From positions 1,364,001 to 1,428,000 of the forward strand of contig OX337238.1 of NCBI GenBank assembly GCA_946965045.2: a stretch of DNA of 64,000 nt, read 5' to 3'. This DNA comes from Epithemia pelagica. Lineage: Eukaryota; Bacillariophyta; Bacillariophyceae; Surirellales; Surirellaceae. Of this stretch, positions 32,569 through 44,518 are shown piece by piece; position 1 is the stretch's first letter, and each line of letters starts with the position of its first letter. The notes beneath the pieces were generated by a model. That model saw only the letters and a list, made by a program, of their open reading frames with translations. It made no database searches and was not told the origin of the DNA. A program made the translations under genes and the position numbers.

Positions 32569-34358
32569 ACTACTTACACCAGTACATTGGATCAATAGAG
32601 CGTCAAATTCGCCCTCCTCCCCCTCGAACTCGAACTCCAACTCGCGGCGACGACCATGGCGGAGGCGGCAACAGTCTCCGTCTCCGTCAGGAATTCCACA
32701 TGGCTCGAAACGACTAAATACACATGACTCGAGGCGCGGGAAGTTGACTGGGCAATTCTCAGCAACAAACAAATTGTACCCCACGACACCATCCTTTGCA
32801 ATCACAGCAAGGTCGTCGTCCGACAAGTTACAAGTATCCTCGTTAAAAACCACTATCGCTTGAAAATCAACCTCCTTGCGCTTGCCAGTACAGCCAACGG
32901 TCCCATTTAAACTACGCAACACTCCAAATGCGTTATCGGTTCCAAATGCTTGTTCGGTTGTTTGCCGGAGGGCATCATCGAGAAGCGAGTTCAACTCGTC
33001 TAACACAACACCATCACCAGGCGTGGCAGAAGCAGGACAAAAACATCTGGAATCGTCCTTCTTAGTATCGGAGAAGTCGCTCATGCCGGAGGCACGGCGA
33101 TGATGCACCATGCCATGCGGTAGCGTTTGGTTCGACGCCGGACTTTGAATGTATCGTTCGACTAAGTCACGCCGACCCTGGTCTCCGTCATCGTCATCCT
33201 CACTGCCTGTATCATCTTTGGAGCTAAAGTTTCCTCCCCAGGGAAACTCGGATCCGAATAGTCGTCGGTGTCGTCTTCTATCTCCGGGATCCATGTCAAC
33301 GTCATGGAGGCGTCGTGTTCTATCACCCTCCCCGCATTTTTTAAAATCAAAATTGTAAAAGGTGTTTTCCAGCCGTGTAAACCTGGATTCACATAGTTCA
33401 AATTGTTCCTGGTTGTAGCTCTCGACAAAGAGGGCAAACCACTCGTCGGTTTTTTTCTTTCTCAACAAACAGGGATCGTCTCCAATTGCCGAGACAAAAT
33501 TAAATGTATCCACCACATCAAATGTTCCACAGTCGATTTCTCGCAGTTCGCGGACGGCCGTAACTTCGTGCACGTCGGACAAACAGTCACTACCGCCGGA
33601 GGAACCGCTCTTGCCTTTTTTGCTCTTGCCGCTACCACTACTCATTTCCTCGCCACTGCCGTCCGACCCCTTTTCTTGACAATGCTGAACGGCACCATCG
33701 AGTCCCATTCGGAGCTGTTCCTCCGTGACTCCCTTTTGTACGGGTTCGTCCAGCAAGGCGGTGGGACAATAACAACCCTTGAACGGGCAGTCTACTTGAT
33801 CATCATCCAAAATCCCCGACAACGGACATTCGGTTTCTTGATTCCTGGTAAACGTTTCCGTTAGGTCATCGTTTTGTACCAAGGCGGTCGTAGGATCGGG
33901 TGGGCCATAGTATCCTACCGTGACTTCGTAAAGGGTCCAGTCTTGATGGTCATTGTCCGAGGCTGGAATGCGTTCGAACGACTGAATGAGACTGGAATCG
34001 ATACTATGAATCACTCGTTGGGAAGGATCGCAAAGCACGGCCGTTGTGGTACGAAAGGTATCCTTCAACACATGGCCCAAATCCGCATAATCGTTCTTGT
34101 CCAAATGTCCGTCGACTTGAATGGCAATAAATGATGGTTCATCAAAGGTTTTGAACTCTGTCCCGATCTCGTCACACTCGATTTTTTCCACCTGCGTTTG
34201 GGGATCGTACGAAAGCATTCGATGGTCGGTCGATGGCATCCAGGGTTTCTTCTTCTTTTTGATTTTGTGGTTGTTGTGGTTGTTGTGGTTGTTGTTGTTT
34301 CGTCTCGTGGTGGGTAGTTCGAGCAGTTGTTGTTGCTGTTCGGCCAACCGTGCCATGG

Positions 34359-35117
34359 TGTTAGGATTCTCACCGAAAACTAGGTGGCGAAACCTACAAC
34401 TCATCGAATGATGCTAGTATTTTATGGCATCTGATGACATTTTCCTAAAAAGTGAGAAAAGAATGTCGGCATGCTCGCGAAACTATAAATTTGGCCACGG
34501 CATGCTCGCATTGCACGTGTTATCGGCGACCGCTCGGATATTAACTATGGCCCAACACGTGCGCGCCCAAAACTATCAAGTGCGCGCCTCTACTATCCGA
34601 GTACGCGCATCCACGATTCGACCTAACGGTCTATGTAATCAAAGCACGAATCACGATCACGCGAGACCATATCTCTGTTCCCACAAATCCAAGAATGCAA
34701 ACAGCAACGCGCCCAGGACAAGACTTATACCACGACAAAGCAAGAGCTGTTGCATCCCATACATGTTATCCATCACCCTATACATTCAATATACACCAAT
34801 GCCGGTCTACTCCAACCAGTGAGGACCTATCACACCAGATCCATGGCCGTATACAAGAGCCAGGACTTTGGCACCATCAACCACCTTAGTTAGTAATCGT
34901 CTCACAATCATTAATATCACCATTTTAACACTCATCTTAAGACTAACCTCTTATCAGTGGACCGACTGCCCCCACCCACGGCGGACTTCGACTTGCAACT
35001 CTTCTCTGACCCGTGGAGGATTGTTGTATCGGTTGGTGATTCGATTGTCGGCTCAGCGAGCCTTTTACCTATCCTACCTATCTGTCTAACCCCTGTTGAA
35101 TCGAGAGAAGTTTATCA
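34359..35117 (+). repeat. 5' LTR of the 8.2-kb copia element
   Basis: 759 bp, TG...CA ends, matching 41763-42521 with about five transitions. Related but diverged LTR pieces occur at 63108-63483. Confidence 0.93.
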
Positions 35118-35155
35118 GATTAACAGTCTCATCGTTTATTTCCGAGAAGCTTTCG

Positions 35156-35911
35156 ATGTCTCACGACGATTCCAACCTCTCTATTCGGCACATCTTTCAT
35201 TCCTTCCAACAAAGCGGGGAGGAACTCCATCCACCCGTGTCCCATCCGGGCGAGCCCTTGATTGAAACTCCGAAACAGACCCCGACTCAGGCCAGTGCTC
35301 CGAATCCCTTCCAGACCCCGGACCAAGTGGTCCAGCCTCCTTCGATTCCGACTCACCCTTCGACTCCGCCTCGCCGTTTGAACCCTACTCGCACCCGACG
35401 TACGAGTCGTCTTCTTACTGCGCATATCCGACACTTCCGCGAGCCGACTGAGTCGACTACCGACCCCGACGTGATCCGTTCCACAACCAAACGCGAGATC
35501 GATTTCCAGTCCGTCCAACCCGTGACTGACCTTGAGGACATCCAACGACTTCTCGACCTCTTGTACCAGTGCTCGAGACGCCGTTTCATTGTCCAAGCCC
35601 TGTTGGGCAACCCTGTGGAACCCATCCGTATTCGATTCATCTCCTTTGAACGTCCAACCAACTACTTCCACACCATCTGGATCGTCAACTTGACGACGAA
35701 TCCGCTACCTACCCCGACTACTCGTCTCGACGAGTACGTCTCCTTTGTTCACGAGATCCATCTCTGCCAGGATTTCCGTGCGACTATCTACCCTCTCTTC
35801 ACTCAACACGTGAACCACTTGTTGGAAGACGACGACGTTGAAGAACTAGCCACTACAGTGACCGATTCCGCATCTCGTCTTCAGTACCGAGCCGAAAGTG
35901 ACCAAGAATAA
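35156..35911 (+). CDS. Accessory ORF upstream of copia gag-pol
   Basis: A 251-aa open frame from ATG 35156, starting 39 nt after the 5' LTR and ending 176 nt before the gag-pol ATG. The N-terminal third is Pro/Thr/Ser-rich with a basic TRTRRTSRLL segment. The C-terminal two thirds look globular (LEDIQRLLDLLYQCSRRRFIVQALLG..., RFISFERPTNYFHTIWIVNL) with an acidic end. Standard copia elements have no ORF here. I recognise no domain; it could be a split capsid domain or an acquired gene. The LTRs on both sides place it inside the element. Confidence 0.6.
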   Translation: MSHDDSNLSIRHIFHSFQQSGEELHPPVSHPGEPLIETPKQTPTQASAPNPFQTPDQVVQPPSIPTHPSTPPRRLNPTRTRRTSRLLTAHIRHFREPTESTTDPDVIRSTTKREIDFQSVQPVTDLEDIQRLLDLLYQCSRRRFIVQALLGNPVEPIRIRFISFERPTNYFHTIWIVNLTTNPLPTPTTRLDEYVSFVHEIHLCQDFRATIYPLFTQHVNHLLEDDDVEELATTVTDSASRLQYRAESDQE

Positions 35912-36087
35912 GTAACTTTACGTAGTTTCTACACCAAACCAGACACAAAACCGAGTTCCGCACATCCGGGTTCCAAGCACATCACACATCCGGGTACCTA
36001 CATACGTGTCACATCCGGGTAAATAAAATTTTCGCAAGGACATCACGCTACACACTGTAATAACAGCTGAACCATACAAGTACTATC

Positions 36088-39000
36088 ATGGAAGCGACAC
36101 CTCCCAAGACACCGTTTACTCCTCCTGAGGACAAGTCAAGTCATATAACCAACCAAGATCTCTTCGACCATATAACTAAAGGCATCTTTGGTTGTAATGA
36201 TGAACGAGCCCAATCACTTCAAAAGTGGATGCGACATCATGGTTTTGAACATATCCTTCATGTCCTCGACCATGTTGCAACTGATCCCGAGGAGACACTC
36301 AAAGATCTTATGCAATACAAGGTTGGAAAACAAGTCAACGACCTACAGACAAGTACAAGATTACAACTCAAACTAATGGCATATTGGTTACTACAACAAC
36401 GGCAACTCCAACATGGAAAACTACCCCGTGCTACATGGATGAACCTCATGAGGGACCAATATGACGATTGGAGGATCAACACCGACTTTACCAAGTCTGG
36501 TATGAACCAAGACCCAGTTTCTCCTCTGAAATCACCTGCACACTCCGTATCATCCCGATCTCCCACTACATCCTCTACAACATCTCAATCCATGTTAGAT
36601 CTCTCTGCTTTCAAGAAAGGAACCAAAAGAGATGCAACAGCATTTGAATCATTCAAAGACGAACGATACTTTGATTCGTTTTGGCGTGTATTCAAATCAA
36701 CTGCGAAAGCACAAGGATTGTCGAATGTTCTTGATTTCGATTACAAGGTACCCAAGGATGACGAATGCGCAGAGTTACTTTTTCGAGAACAACAAGTCTT
36801 TGTCTATTCTGTACTTGTACGTATTATCCAAACCGACCAAGGAAGAGCATATGTTCGAGAACATGAACATGATGAAGATGCAAGAGCCGTCTTGAAGAAA
36901 CTCCATGTTCTACACACTGAATCTGATCTAGCTAAGCGAGAAGTGTTACGCCTAACAAGCTACATTTCGAATCTTCGACTGGATGACTCTTGGCGTGGTA
37001 CAACTTGTCAGTTTCTCCTACATTTTCAAGAACAGCTACGACTTCTGGATAACCTTGTACCACTGTCGGATCGTATCCATGACCATACAAGGATGACCTT
37101 CCTTATGCAAGCTGTTGAAAAGGTACCTGATTTAAGACGAGTCAAGATCTTGGATAACATTGTCAACACAAAATCTGGAGCCAAGTCTCTCTGTTATCAA
37201 TCATATTTCCGCCTGCTTCTTGATGCTGCTTTTGACCATGACCAAGCTACCCGAACTTCTGCGTCTAACCGCCGTCGTCATGTAAAGCAACATGAATTTC
37301 AGTTGGATGAACCTTTTGAACCAGTGGAGCCCCCTGACTACCAGATCAACAACACGAATATCCAATCCGAAAAGTCCCCAACTTCGTCGAAAATCAGCCT
37401 TCCAAGAGATGTATGGTTTAAACGCTCTGAAGAGGATCGGCAAATCATTGTCGACTTCAATAAATCCGTCCAAGATTCCCCGACAACTCCACGCAAGGTC
37501 CAAACACATTCTCTTGACATTGATCCTGAACCGGACCCTGATCCTGATACCAACAACATTGGTGATACCCATCAAGATGCACCAGAACAAGATCCATTCG
37601 ATACATCCTCTGATCCGGTTACCCAGTTCGTACACCAGGCTATTGCATCGACAGATATCAATCATCCAGCATCTGACCTCAGCAACATCTTGTCAACTTC
37701 TACAACAAAGTCAAGTCCTAAAGTCAAGTTCAAGTCTTTTGCCGATCACAAGCAAAAGGTTCATATGTCACAATATCTATTCTCCCGCAAATCCACCTTT
37801 TCTGGTAATCAACTCATCGATCGAGGTGCCAATGGAGGCCTTGCAGGATCTGACATGCGTATCCTTGCCAAAACCGGACGTCATATTACCATTGTAGGTA
37901 TTGACAATCATGAATTGACTGGCCTTCCAGTCGTTACCTGTGCTGCCAAGTTTGATACAAGTGATGGACCCATTATTGGTATCTTCAATGAGTATGCCCA
38001 CTATGGAAAGGGTTTATCTATCCATGCCCCAGCGCAATTTGAACATTTCGGCCTATCTGTCGACGAACGATCCGTCAAGGTTGATGGCAAACAACGCATT
38101 ACTACCCTTGATGGACGTGCATTGCCCTTACGAATCAAGGATGGCCTTGCATACATTCAATCTCTGGGAATCCCTTCTGATGACGATATGGATAAATATC
38201 CGCATATTGTGTTCACTTCACCCCATATCTGGGATCCTTCTGTACTTGACCATACCCATCCAGACCCCCATCGAGACCCTGCACCGAACTGGACATCTGT
38301 GGAGACTGATGGTAGTATGGAAACGTACCCCTATGACCAATATGGGGAGTATACCAATCGCGTTGTATGCACTTTGAATCTCCTCCTTGATCTCCCATAT
38401 GATCATGGCCCCGATACACCTTCCTTCTTTTCCATCTATGCTGATCAAGATGGCAACGACCCCACACTTCATGCGTCTGTCCACAAACTCTACAAGGAAC
38501 AATACGACTGGAAGAAATTTCGCCCTTTCTTTGGGTGGCAATCGGAAGACGTAATCGCCGATACGTTCAAGCATACAACTCGTCATGGACACATTTCCTT
38601 TGACCAGGATACCTTGAAGAAACACTTTAAGGCCCGGAATCCTATCCTTAACCTACCACGACGGCATGAACCCGTTGCCACTGACTCCATCTTCTCCGAC
38701 ACCCCGGCTGTTAACCATGGTGGCAAGATTGCTCAGATTTTTGTTGGTCGTGATACTTTGGTTACTGACATTTATGGTATCAAGTCTACCAAGCAATTCG
38801 TCAATACCCTCCAGGATAACATTCGTACACGTGGTGTCATGGAGACTTTGATCAGTGATGGTGGTTCGTCACTTATTTCCCACAAGGTCAAGGATATTCT
38901 TCGCACCCTTCTGATTGGTGAATACCGTTCCAAGCCCTATCATCAACACCAGAACAAAGCTGAGAACCGCTACCAGACCGTTAAGCGTATGACCAATGCT

Positions 39001-41768
39001 ATCATGAATGCCTCCGGTTGCCCTGCTTCTGCATGGTTACTTTGTTTAGAATATGTGTGTGACCTCCTCAATCACACTTCCTCTCCCACCCACTCTGGCC
39101 ACACCCCTCTTGAGGCTCTTACCGGTACCCCACCCGACATTACCCATCTCCTTTTCTTTCCTTTCTGGGATGAGGTCTACTATCGTGTCGACCCTTCTGA
39201 ACCTACCTCCGATTCTTACCCTTCGTCTCCCGACGAGAAGCTTGGCCACTGGGTTGGTTTTGCCCACAATGTTGGTGATGCCTTTACTTGGAAGATCCTC
39301 ACTGCCGACAACGTCATCATCTACCGTTCCGCTGTCCGTCGCGTTGCCTCCACTACCCCCAACCTTCGTGTGGATATCTCTTCAGGGGAGGAGTTGCCGC
39401 ATGAACCCACTGACAAGCAAGGTGACACTGTCTTTATTCGCAGCAGAAGTGAAGACCCATCCACACCTATGCCAACAATTGACTACGACGATTTAGTTGG
39501 ACGCACATTCCTTTGTGACACTGAAGAGAATGGGGAGCGCCACCGAGCACGAGTAATTAAACGAGTTGTCGACCTGGAACAAGATGCAACCAAACAAGAA
39601 GATCGACTCAAATATATCTTTCGCAAGTCTAACTCCAATGTTGATGAGATGATCTCCTACAACCAGCTCATGGAATACATTGAAAGGGATAATCAAGCCC
39701 AAACGACAGGGGATAGTCTCTTCCGATTCAGAGACGTTATTGCACACCAAGGACCTTTGAACTCAAGCGATCCAGACTATAAAGGGAGTAAATATAATGT
39801 CCTTGTTGATTGGGAGACTGGGATGACGACATACGAACCTCTATCTCTTATTGCAAATGATGACCCCATCACAGTCGCCATCTATGCCAAGAAAAATGGT
39901 TTGCTGGATCTACCTGGATGGAAACATCTCAAGCGATACGTCAAGACAAGCAAAAGACTCATTCGAGCAGCTAAACAATCCAGGATCAAACAAGTTTGTC
40001 GCTCTATCAAGTACAAGTTTGGTTTCCAAGTACCTCACACCTATGAAGAAGCAGTGGAACTAGACAAGCAATTTGGGAACACGAAATGGCAAGACGCAAC
40101 AGAATTGGAACTCTTACAGATCCAATCGTATAACACTTTCAAGGACCATGGAAAAGCCAAGTTCATTAATGGGAAATTGGCCAATGCACCAGAAGGATAT
40201 CATAAGATAAGAGTACATCTGGTCTTTGATGTCAAGCATGACGGAAGGCACAAGGCACGACTTGTCGCAGATGGACATCTCACCAAGGAACCCGTTGAGA
40301 CCATCTATTCAGGGGTTGTCTCCATTCGCAACCTTCGCATTGCCATATTTCTTGGAACCATGAACGACATGGAAATATGGGGAGCAGATATTGGGAACGC
40401 ATACCTAGAAGCATTGACAGGAGAGAAGATTTTCATCATTGCAGGACCAGAGTTCAAGGAGTTAGAAGGACATATCTTGATCATCTACAAGGCATTATAT
40501 GGTCTCAAATCCTCAGGTGCTCGCTGGCATGACAAACTGTTTGATGTTCTCATTGATATGGGATTTTCTCCAAGCAAGGCTGACCCTGATATTTGGATGA
40601 AGAAGGCTCCTGGAGAAGACTGTTATGAATATATCGCTGTATATGTTGATGACTTAGCTATCGTTGCCATGGACCATGAAGCTGTCTGTAAGATCTTTAC
40701 AGAAAAATACAACTTCAAACTCAAAGGAGTCGGACCTATCGAGTATCATTTGGGGTGTCGTTATACCAAAGATCCAGATGGTACACTTGTGTCTGACCCA
40801 CGAAGGTACATCGAGAAGATGATGGATACCTATGAACGATTGTTCAATGAGAAACCCAAGAAAGCAAAGCCGCCAGTCATTGCTAACGATCATCCTGAAC
40901 TCGATGACTCGGAGCTCTTAGATGAAGAAGGGACCCAGCATTTCCAGACTCTTATTGGACAACTGCAATGGCTAATTACCATTGGCCGTTTGGATGTCTT
41001 TCCTGCTACCATGACTCTATCAAGGTTCAGAGCTGCTCCAAGGATTGGTCATTTGAAGCGAGCTAAACGCATCTATGGATACCTCATGTCATTTCCTGAT
41101 GGGTCTATCAGATTCCGCACTGGGGAGCCAGATTTATCAGCTTTACTTATCCAAGAATACGATTGGAGTCTACCGTATACATGGACGCCAAGGAACGTAT
41201 CCCTGAGGACTGTCCAACCCCACTTGGGCGTTTTGTGACAACTATACATTATGTCGACGCAAATCTCATGCATGATATGGTTACTGGGAAAGCAGTTACA
41301 GCCATCCTGCATTTTGTAAATGGTACACCCGTGGACTGGTACAGTAAGCGACAAGCCACAGTGGAAACAGCCACGTATGGATCTGAATTTGTTGCCGCAA
41401 GGACTGCAGTTGATCAGATCACGGAGCTACGCCTTACACTCCGATACTTGGGAGTCCCTCTGCGAGAGAAGAGTTACATGTTTGGAGATAACCGCTCTGT
41501 CGTTATCAATAGCACCACACCACACTCAATCATCTCCAAGAGGCACCATCTCCTATCCTATCACCGAGTCCGTGAAGCTATCGCTGCAACGTACGTCACA
41601 TTCTACTGGAAAGATGGAAAGACAAACCCAGCTGATATCCTCAGTAAACATTGGGAATTCGCCGCAGTTTGGCCCATGCTCAGATCTTTGTTATTCTGGA
41701 GAGGAAAAATCCAGGAAAGTGATGAGGGAATTGACAATCCTCATTCGACGAATTGTGGGGAGTGTTAG
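36088..41768 (+). pseudogene. Copia gag-pol polyprotein, frameshifted before RNase H
   Basis: One 1,716-codon frame from ATG 36088 encodes gag (to about residue 530), protease with LIDRGANGG, integrase (TDSIFSD, ISDGGSS, QNKAENRYQ) and RT with AVYVDDLAI. The frame ends at 41238. A one-base loss at about 41165 (GATTGGAG where the other frame needs GATTGGGAG) moves the coding sequence into the frame ending at 41768. That frame holds RNase H: HYVDANLMHD, GSEFVAAR, GDNRSVV and NPADILSKH. Gag and Pol share one ORF here, unlike the 6.3-kb element. The Pol stop codon TAG (41766-41768) lies inside the 3' LTR start TGTTAG. Confidence 0.88.
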
Positions 41769-42521
41769 GATTCTCACCGAAAACTAGGTGGCGAAACCTA
41801 CAACTCATCGAATGATGCTAGTATTTTATGGCATCTAATGACATTTTCCTAAAAAGTGAGAAAAGAATGTTGGCATGCTCGCGAAACTATAAATTTGGCC
41901 ACGGCATGCTCGCATTGCACGTGTTATCGGCGACCGCTCGGATATTAACTATGGCCCAACACGTGCGCGCCCAAAACTATCAAGTGCGCGCCTCTACTAT
42001 CCGAGTACGCGCATCCACGATTCGACCTAACGGTCTATGTAATCAAAGCACGAATCACGATCACGCGAGACCATATCTCTGTTCCCACAAATCCAAGAAT
42101 GCAAACAGCAACGCGCCCAGGACAAGACTTATACCACGACAAAGCAAGAGCTGTTGCATCCCATACATGTTATCCATCACCCTATACATTCAATATACAC
42201 CAATGCCGGTCTACTCCAACCAGTGAGGACCTATCACACCAGATCCATGGCCGTATACAAGAGCCAGGACTTTGGCACCATCAACCACCTTAGTTAGTAA
42301 TCGTCTCACAATCATTAATATCACCATTTTAACACTCATCTTAAGACTAACCTCTTATCAGTGGACCAACTGCCCCCACCCACGGTGGACTTCGACTTGC
42401 AACTCTTCTCTGACCCGTGGAGGATTGTTGTATCGGTTGGTGATTCGATTGTTGGCTCAGCGAGCCTTTTACCTATCCTACCTATCTGTCTAACCCCTGT
42501 TGAATCGAGAGAAGTTTATCA
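41763..42521 (+). repeat. 3' LTR of the 8.2-kb copia element
   Basis: 759 bp. Differences from the 5' LTR that I see are G to A at the GCATCTGATG position and four CG to TG/CA changes. The target repeat CATGG follows. Confidence 0.93.
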
Positions 42522-43153
42522 CATGGAACAGGACACTGCACTCATCATCCAGACCAACACAAGTGGTACGCAGGAGTAGGAGGAGGAGACTCTTCTGGTC
42601 CGTGGCGGCAGTCGATCTGTGGACGACATGTCTGCTATATAGTCTCGTGTTGGCAAATGGTCGTTGGAGAGGTACCAAACTGGAACTCAGTCACGGGGAA
42701 CTGTTAGACTGTCCAACAGAGAGAGAGGAGGTCGTTCGTCACTGCGCAACTCTCCAGAGGTGTTGGATGCGAGTGCTATCGTCCTGCGTGTTGTTGTTCT
42801 TGTTGACTATACTTGTTGTGTTCCAAAAGAGAGGAGGTCGCCCGTGTTCTGTTGCCACAAAAAGGCTTGCTTCTTTCTACGTGGTTGTGGATGACACCAA
42901 AAGTAGGTACCTGCCAATGAAACCAGAGAGGGAGAGAGTTGTGTCTTGGTTTGGAGTGACTTGGCACAAATCAAAAGTGTTTGTTCCGAACGGATCACCA
43001 CCGCAGCGCCCACCACTCGAATTTTCCAAATTTCTGTCATCTCTCTCCAAATTTGGTACGAATGTCATTTATCCAGTTCGTCGGCCGTTCCTAGAAATCA
43101 ATTACCAAAGGAACGGAGCACAAAATCCGGTGCGAGTCATGGTTAAACCCAGT
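42522..43153. other. Duplicated 5' flank of the secreted-protein gene
   Basis: Continues copy 2 after the copia element and matches about 8913-9546. No independent gene. It ends with AACCCAGT (43146-43153), the left target repeat of the large transposon. Confidence 0.75.
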
Positions 43154-43169
43154 CAGAGTTGTGAAGTAA
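43154..43169 (+). repeat. hAT element left terminal inverted repeat
   Basis: CAGAGTTGTGAAGTAA, exact complement of 55731-55746. Confidence 0.95.
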
Positions 43170-43270
43170 AAAGTACCCTTTTTTGCAAAGTACCATACTT
43201 TTATACTATACTTTACCTTACTTCTACTTCCCGAAGTAAAGTAACCATCTCACTCGATCATTACTTTACT

Positions 43271-43968
43271 ACACGAAGTACATTACTCTTCTCCTTCTGC
43301 GTTATCGCAAAGTACATCATTAAAGTACCCCCCACTTTACACCACGTCATAAAGTAATCAAGTAAAGCACCACCATCGCTGACGACTGACTATAAGTACA
43401 TAGTAACTCACCACCATCGCTGACGACAAACTATAAGTACTTAGTAACTCACCACCACCCATGCTGGATACACAAAGTACGAAAGTCAAGTACCACTGTC
43501 AAGTATTATCCACCATTCAGTAGTATAACTACACAAAGTACATCACTCCTCTCCTACTGCGTTATCGCAAAGTACATCATTAAAGTACCCCCCACTTTAC
43601 ACCACGTCATAAAGTAATCAAGTAAAGCACCACCATCGCTGACGACTGACTATAAGTACATAGTAACTCACCACCACCCATGCTGGATACACAAAGTACA
43701 AAAGTCAAGTACCACTGTCAAGTATTATCCACCATTCAGTAGTATAACTACACAAAGTACATCACTCCTCTCCTACTGCGTTATCGCAAAGAACATCATT
43801 AAAGTACCCCCCACTTTACACCACGTCATAAAGTAATCAAGTAAAGCACCACCATCGCTGACGACTGACTATAAGTACATAGTAACTCACCACCACCCAT
43901 GCTGGATACACAAAGTACAAAAGTCAAGTACCACTGTCAAGTATTATCCACCATTCAGTAGTTTAACT
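43271..43968. repeat. Left subterminal satellite, ~219-bp unit, three copies
   Basis: Units begin ACACRAAGTACAT at 43271, 43531 and 43750. The second and third are 219 bp long; the first is 260 bp because a 41-bp segment (CACCACCATCGCTGACGA...) is itself doubled. The units are dense in AAAGTAC and its complement, the same hexamer that follows the left terminus. In hAT elements such subterminal repeats are commonly transposase-binding sites. Confidence 0.88.
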
Positions 43969-43999
43969 AAGTTTATTGCTGAGGGTGGACGACGAGAAG

Positions 44000-44149
44000 T
44001 TGGGGACGACGAGGGGCAGTAACGACGAGAAGGGCAATAGCGACGAGGAGTGGACTGCCCCTGTGAGATCCGCGTAAGCGGATCGAGGGGGCAGTCCACG
44101 ACGAGAAGCTATTGCCGGACGAGGAGTTACGCCCTGAGAAGTGCCCCAA
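44000..44149. repeat. 150-bp modular palindrome
   Basis: Arms pair in blocks around a GTAA loop at 44074-44077. The blocks are GATCCGC/GCGGATC, TGGACTGCCCC/GGGGCAGTCCA, GGCAATAGC/GCTATTGCC, GTAAC/GTTAC and TTGGGG/CCCCAA. The spacers between blocks are direct repeats of GACGAGAAG or GACGAGGAG on the top strand, so the structure combines inverted and direct repetition. It lies between the left satellite and the recombinase gene. Confidence 0.85.
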
Positions 44150-44518
44150 CGACGAGGATTCCCCCGGGGCTATTAACTTATGTATGCTTCCTTTGTCGCG
44201 AGGAGTCGTGCCAAACGCGCGGCGTGACAATAGGTATTCTTCGCTCTGTTTATAGGCTTTCATCTACTTACGTACTTACATAGGATTGTCATAGGATTAT
44301 TCTTAACGCTCTTTACCTAAGAATATGTGCGTGCTGGCAATCTCACATTTATGCAATATGGTCAGAACATGCCAATCAAAATCCAATCGTGCTCCTTTCT
44401 ATAAGTGACCATCTTTCTTACATAGAGAAAAGCACGTGTTACTTAGAGTCACTATTCCTCCATCCCTCCCCCAACCATTGATACCAACAACACGACACCA
44501 TAACTCAAGACGAATAAC

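Larger units (their letters stand above)
25598..34356 (-). pseudogene. Secreted Cys-rich protein copy, broken by insertions
   Basis: Paralogue of 6740-9019, now in pieces read on the minus strand. 34356-32569 holds the region from MARLAEQ onward, 32187-32026 the middle-late codons, and 25735-25598 the last codons and the stop. A copia element (25736-32025) and a 381-bp insert (32188-32568) lie inside. The 5' end with the signal peptide is cut off at codon ~36 by the second copia element at 34359. Compared with copy 1 it has one SGEEMSSGSGKSKKGK unit instead of two and lacks 14 codons of a Lys-rich stretch. The remaining 595-codon open stretch would have no signal peptide. Confidence 0.85.
34359..42521 (+). 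mobile_element. Ty1/copia (CoDi-like) retrotransposon with 759-bp LTRs
   Basis: Element of 8,163 bp with 759-bp LTRs (34359-35117 and 41763-42521) that begin TGTTAGGATT and end TTTATCA. It is flanked by the 5-bp duplication CATGG (34354-34358 and 42522-42526), single in copy 1 at about 8912. By eye the LTRs differ at about five positions, all transitions, so insertion is recent. It carries an extra ORF (35156-35911) and one gag-pol ORF with a frameshift before RNase H. A purine tract GTGGGGAG abuts the 3' LTR. It sits inside the secreted-protein copy. Confidence 0.95.

Noticed and set aside
34424-34822. 132-codon ORF, repeated at 41828-42226
   Set aside because: Lies entirely within the 759-bp LTRs and has no coding character.
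43271-43968. CRISPR-like array
   Set aside because: The 219-bp units are adjacent tandem repeats without unique spacers, in a eukaryotic transposon end.
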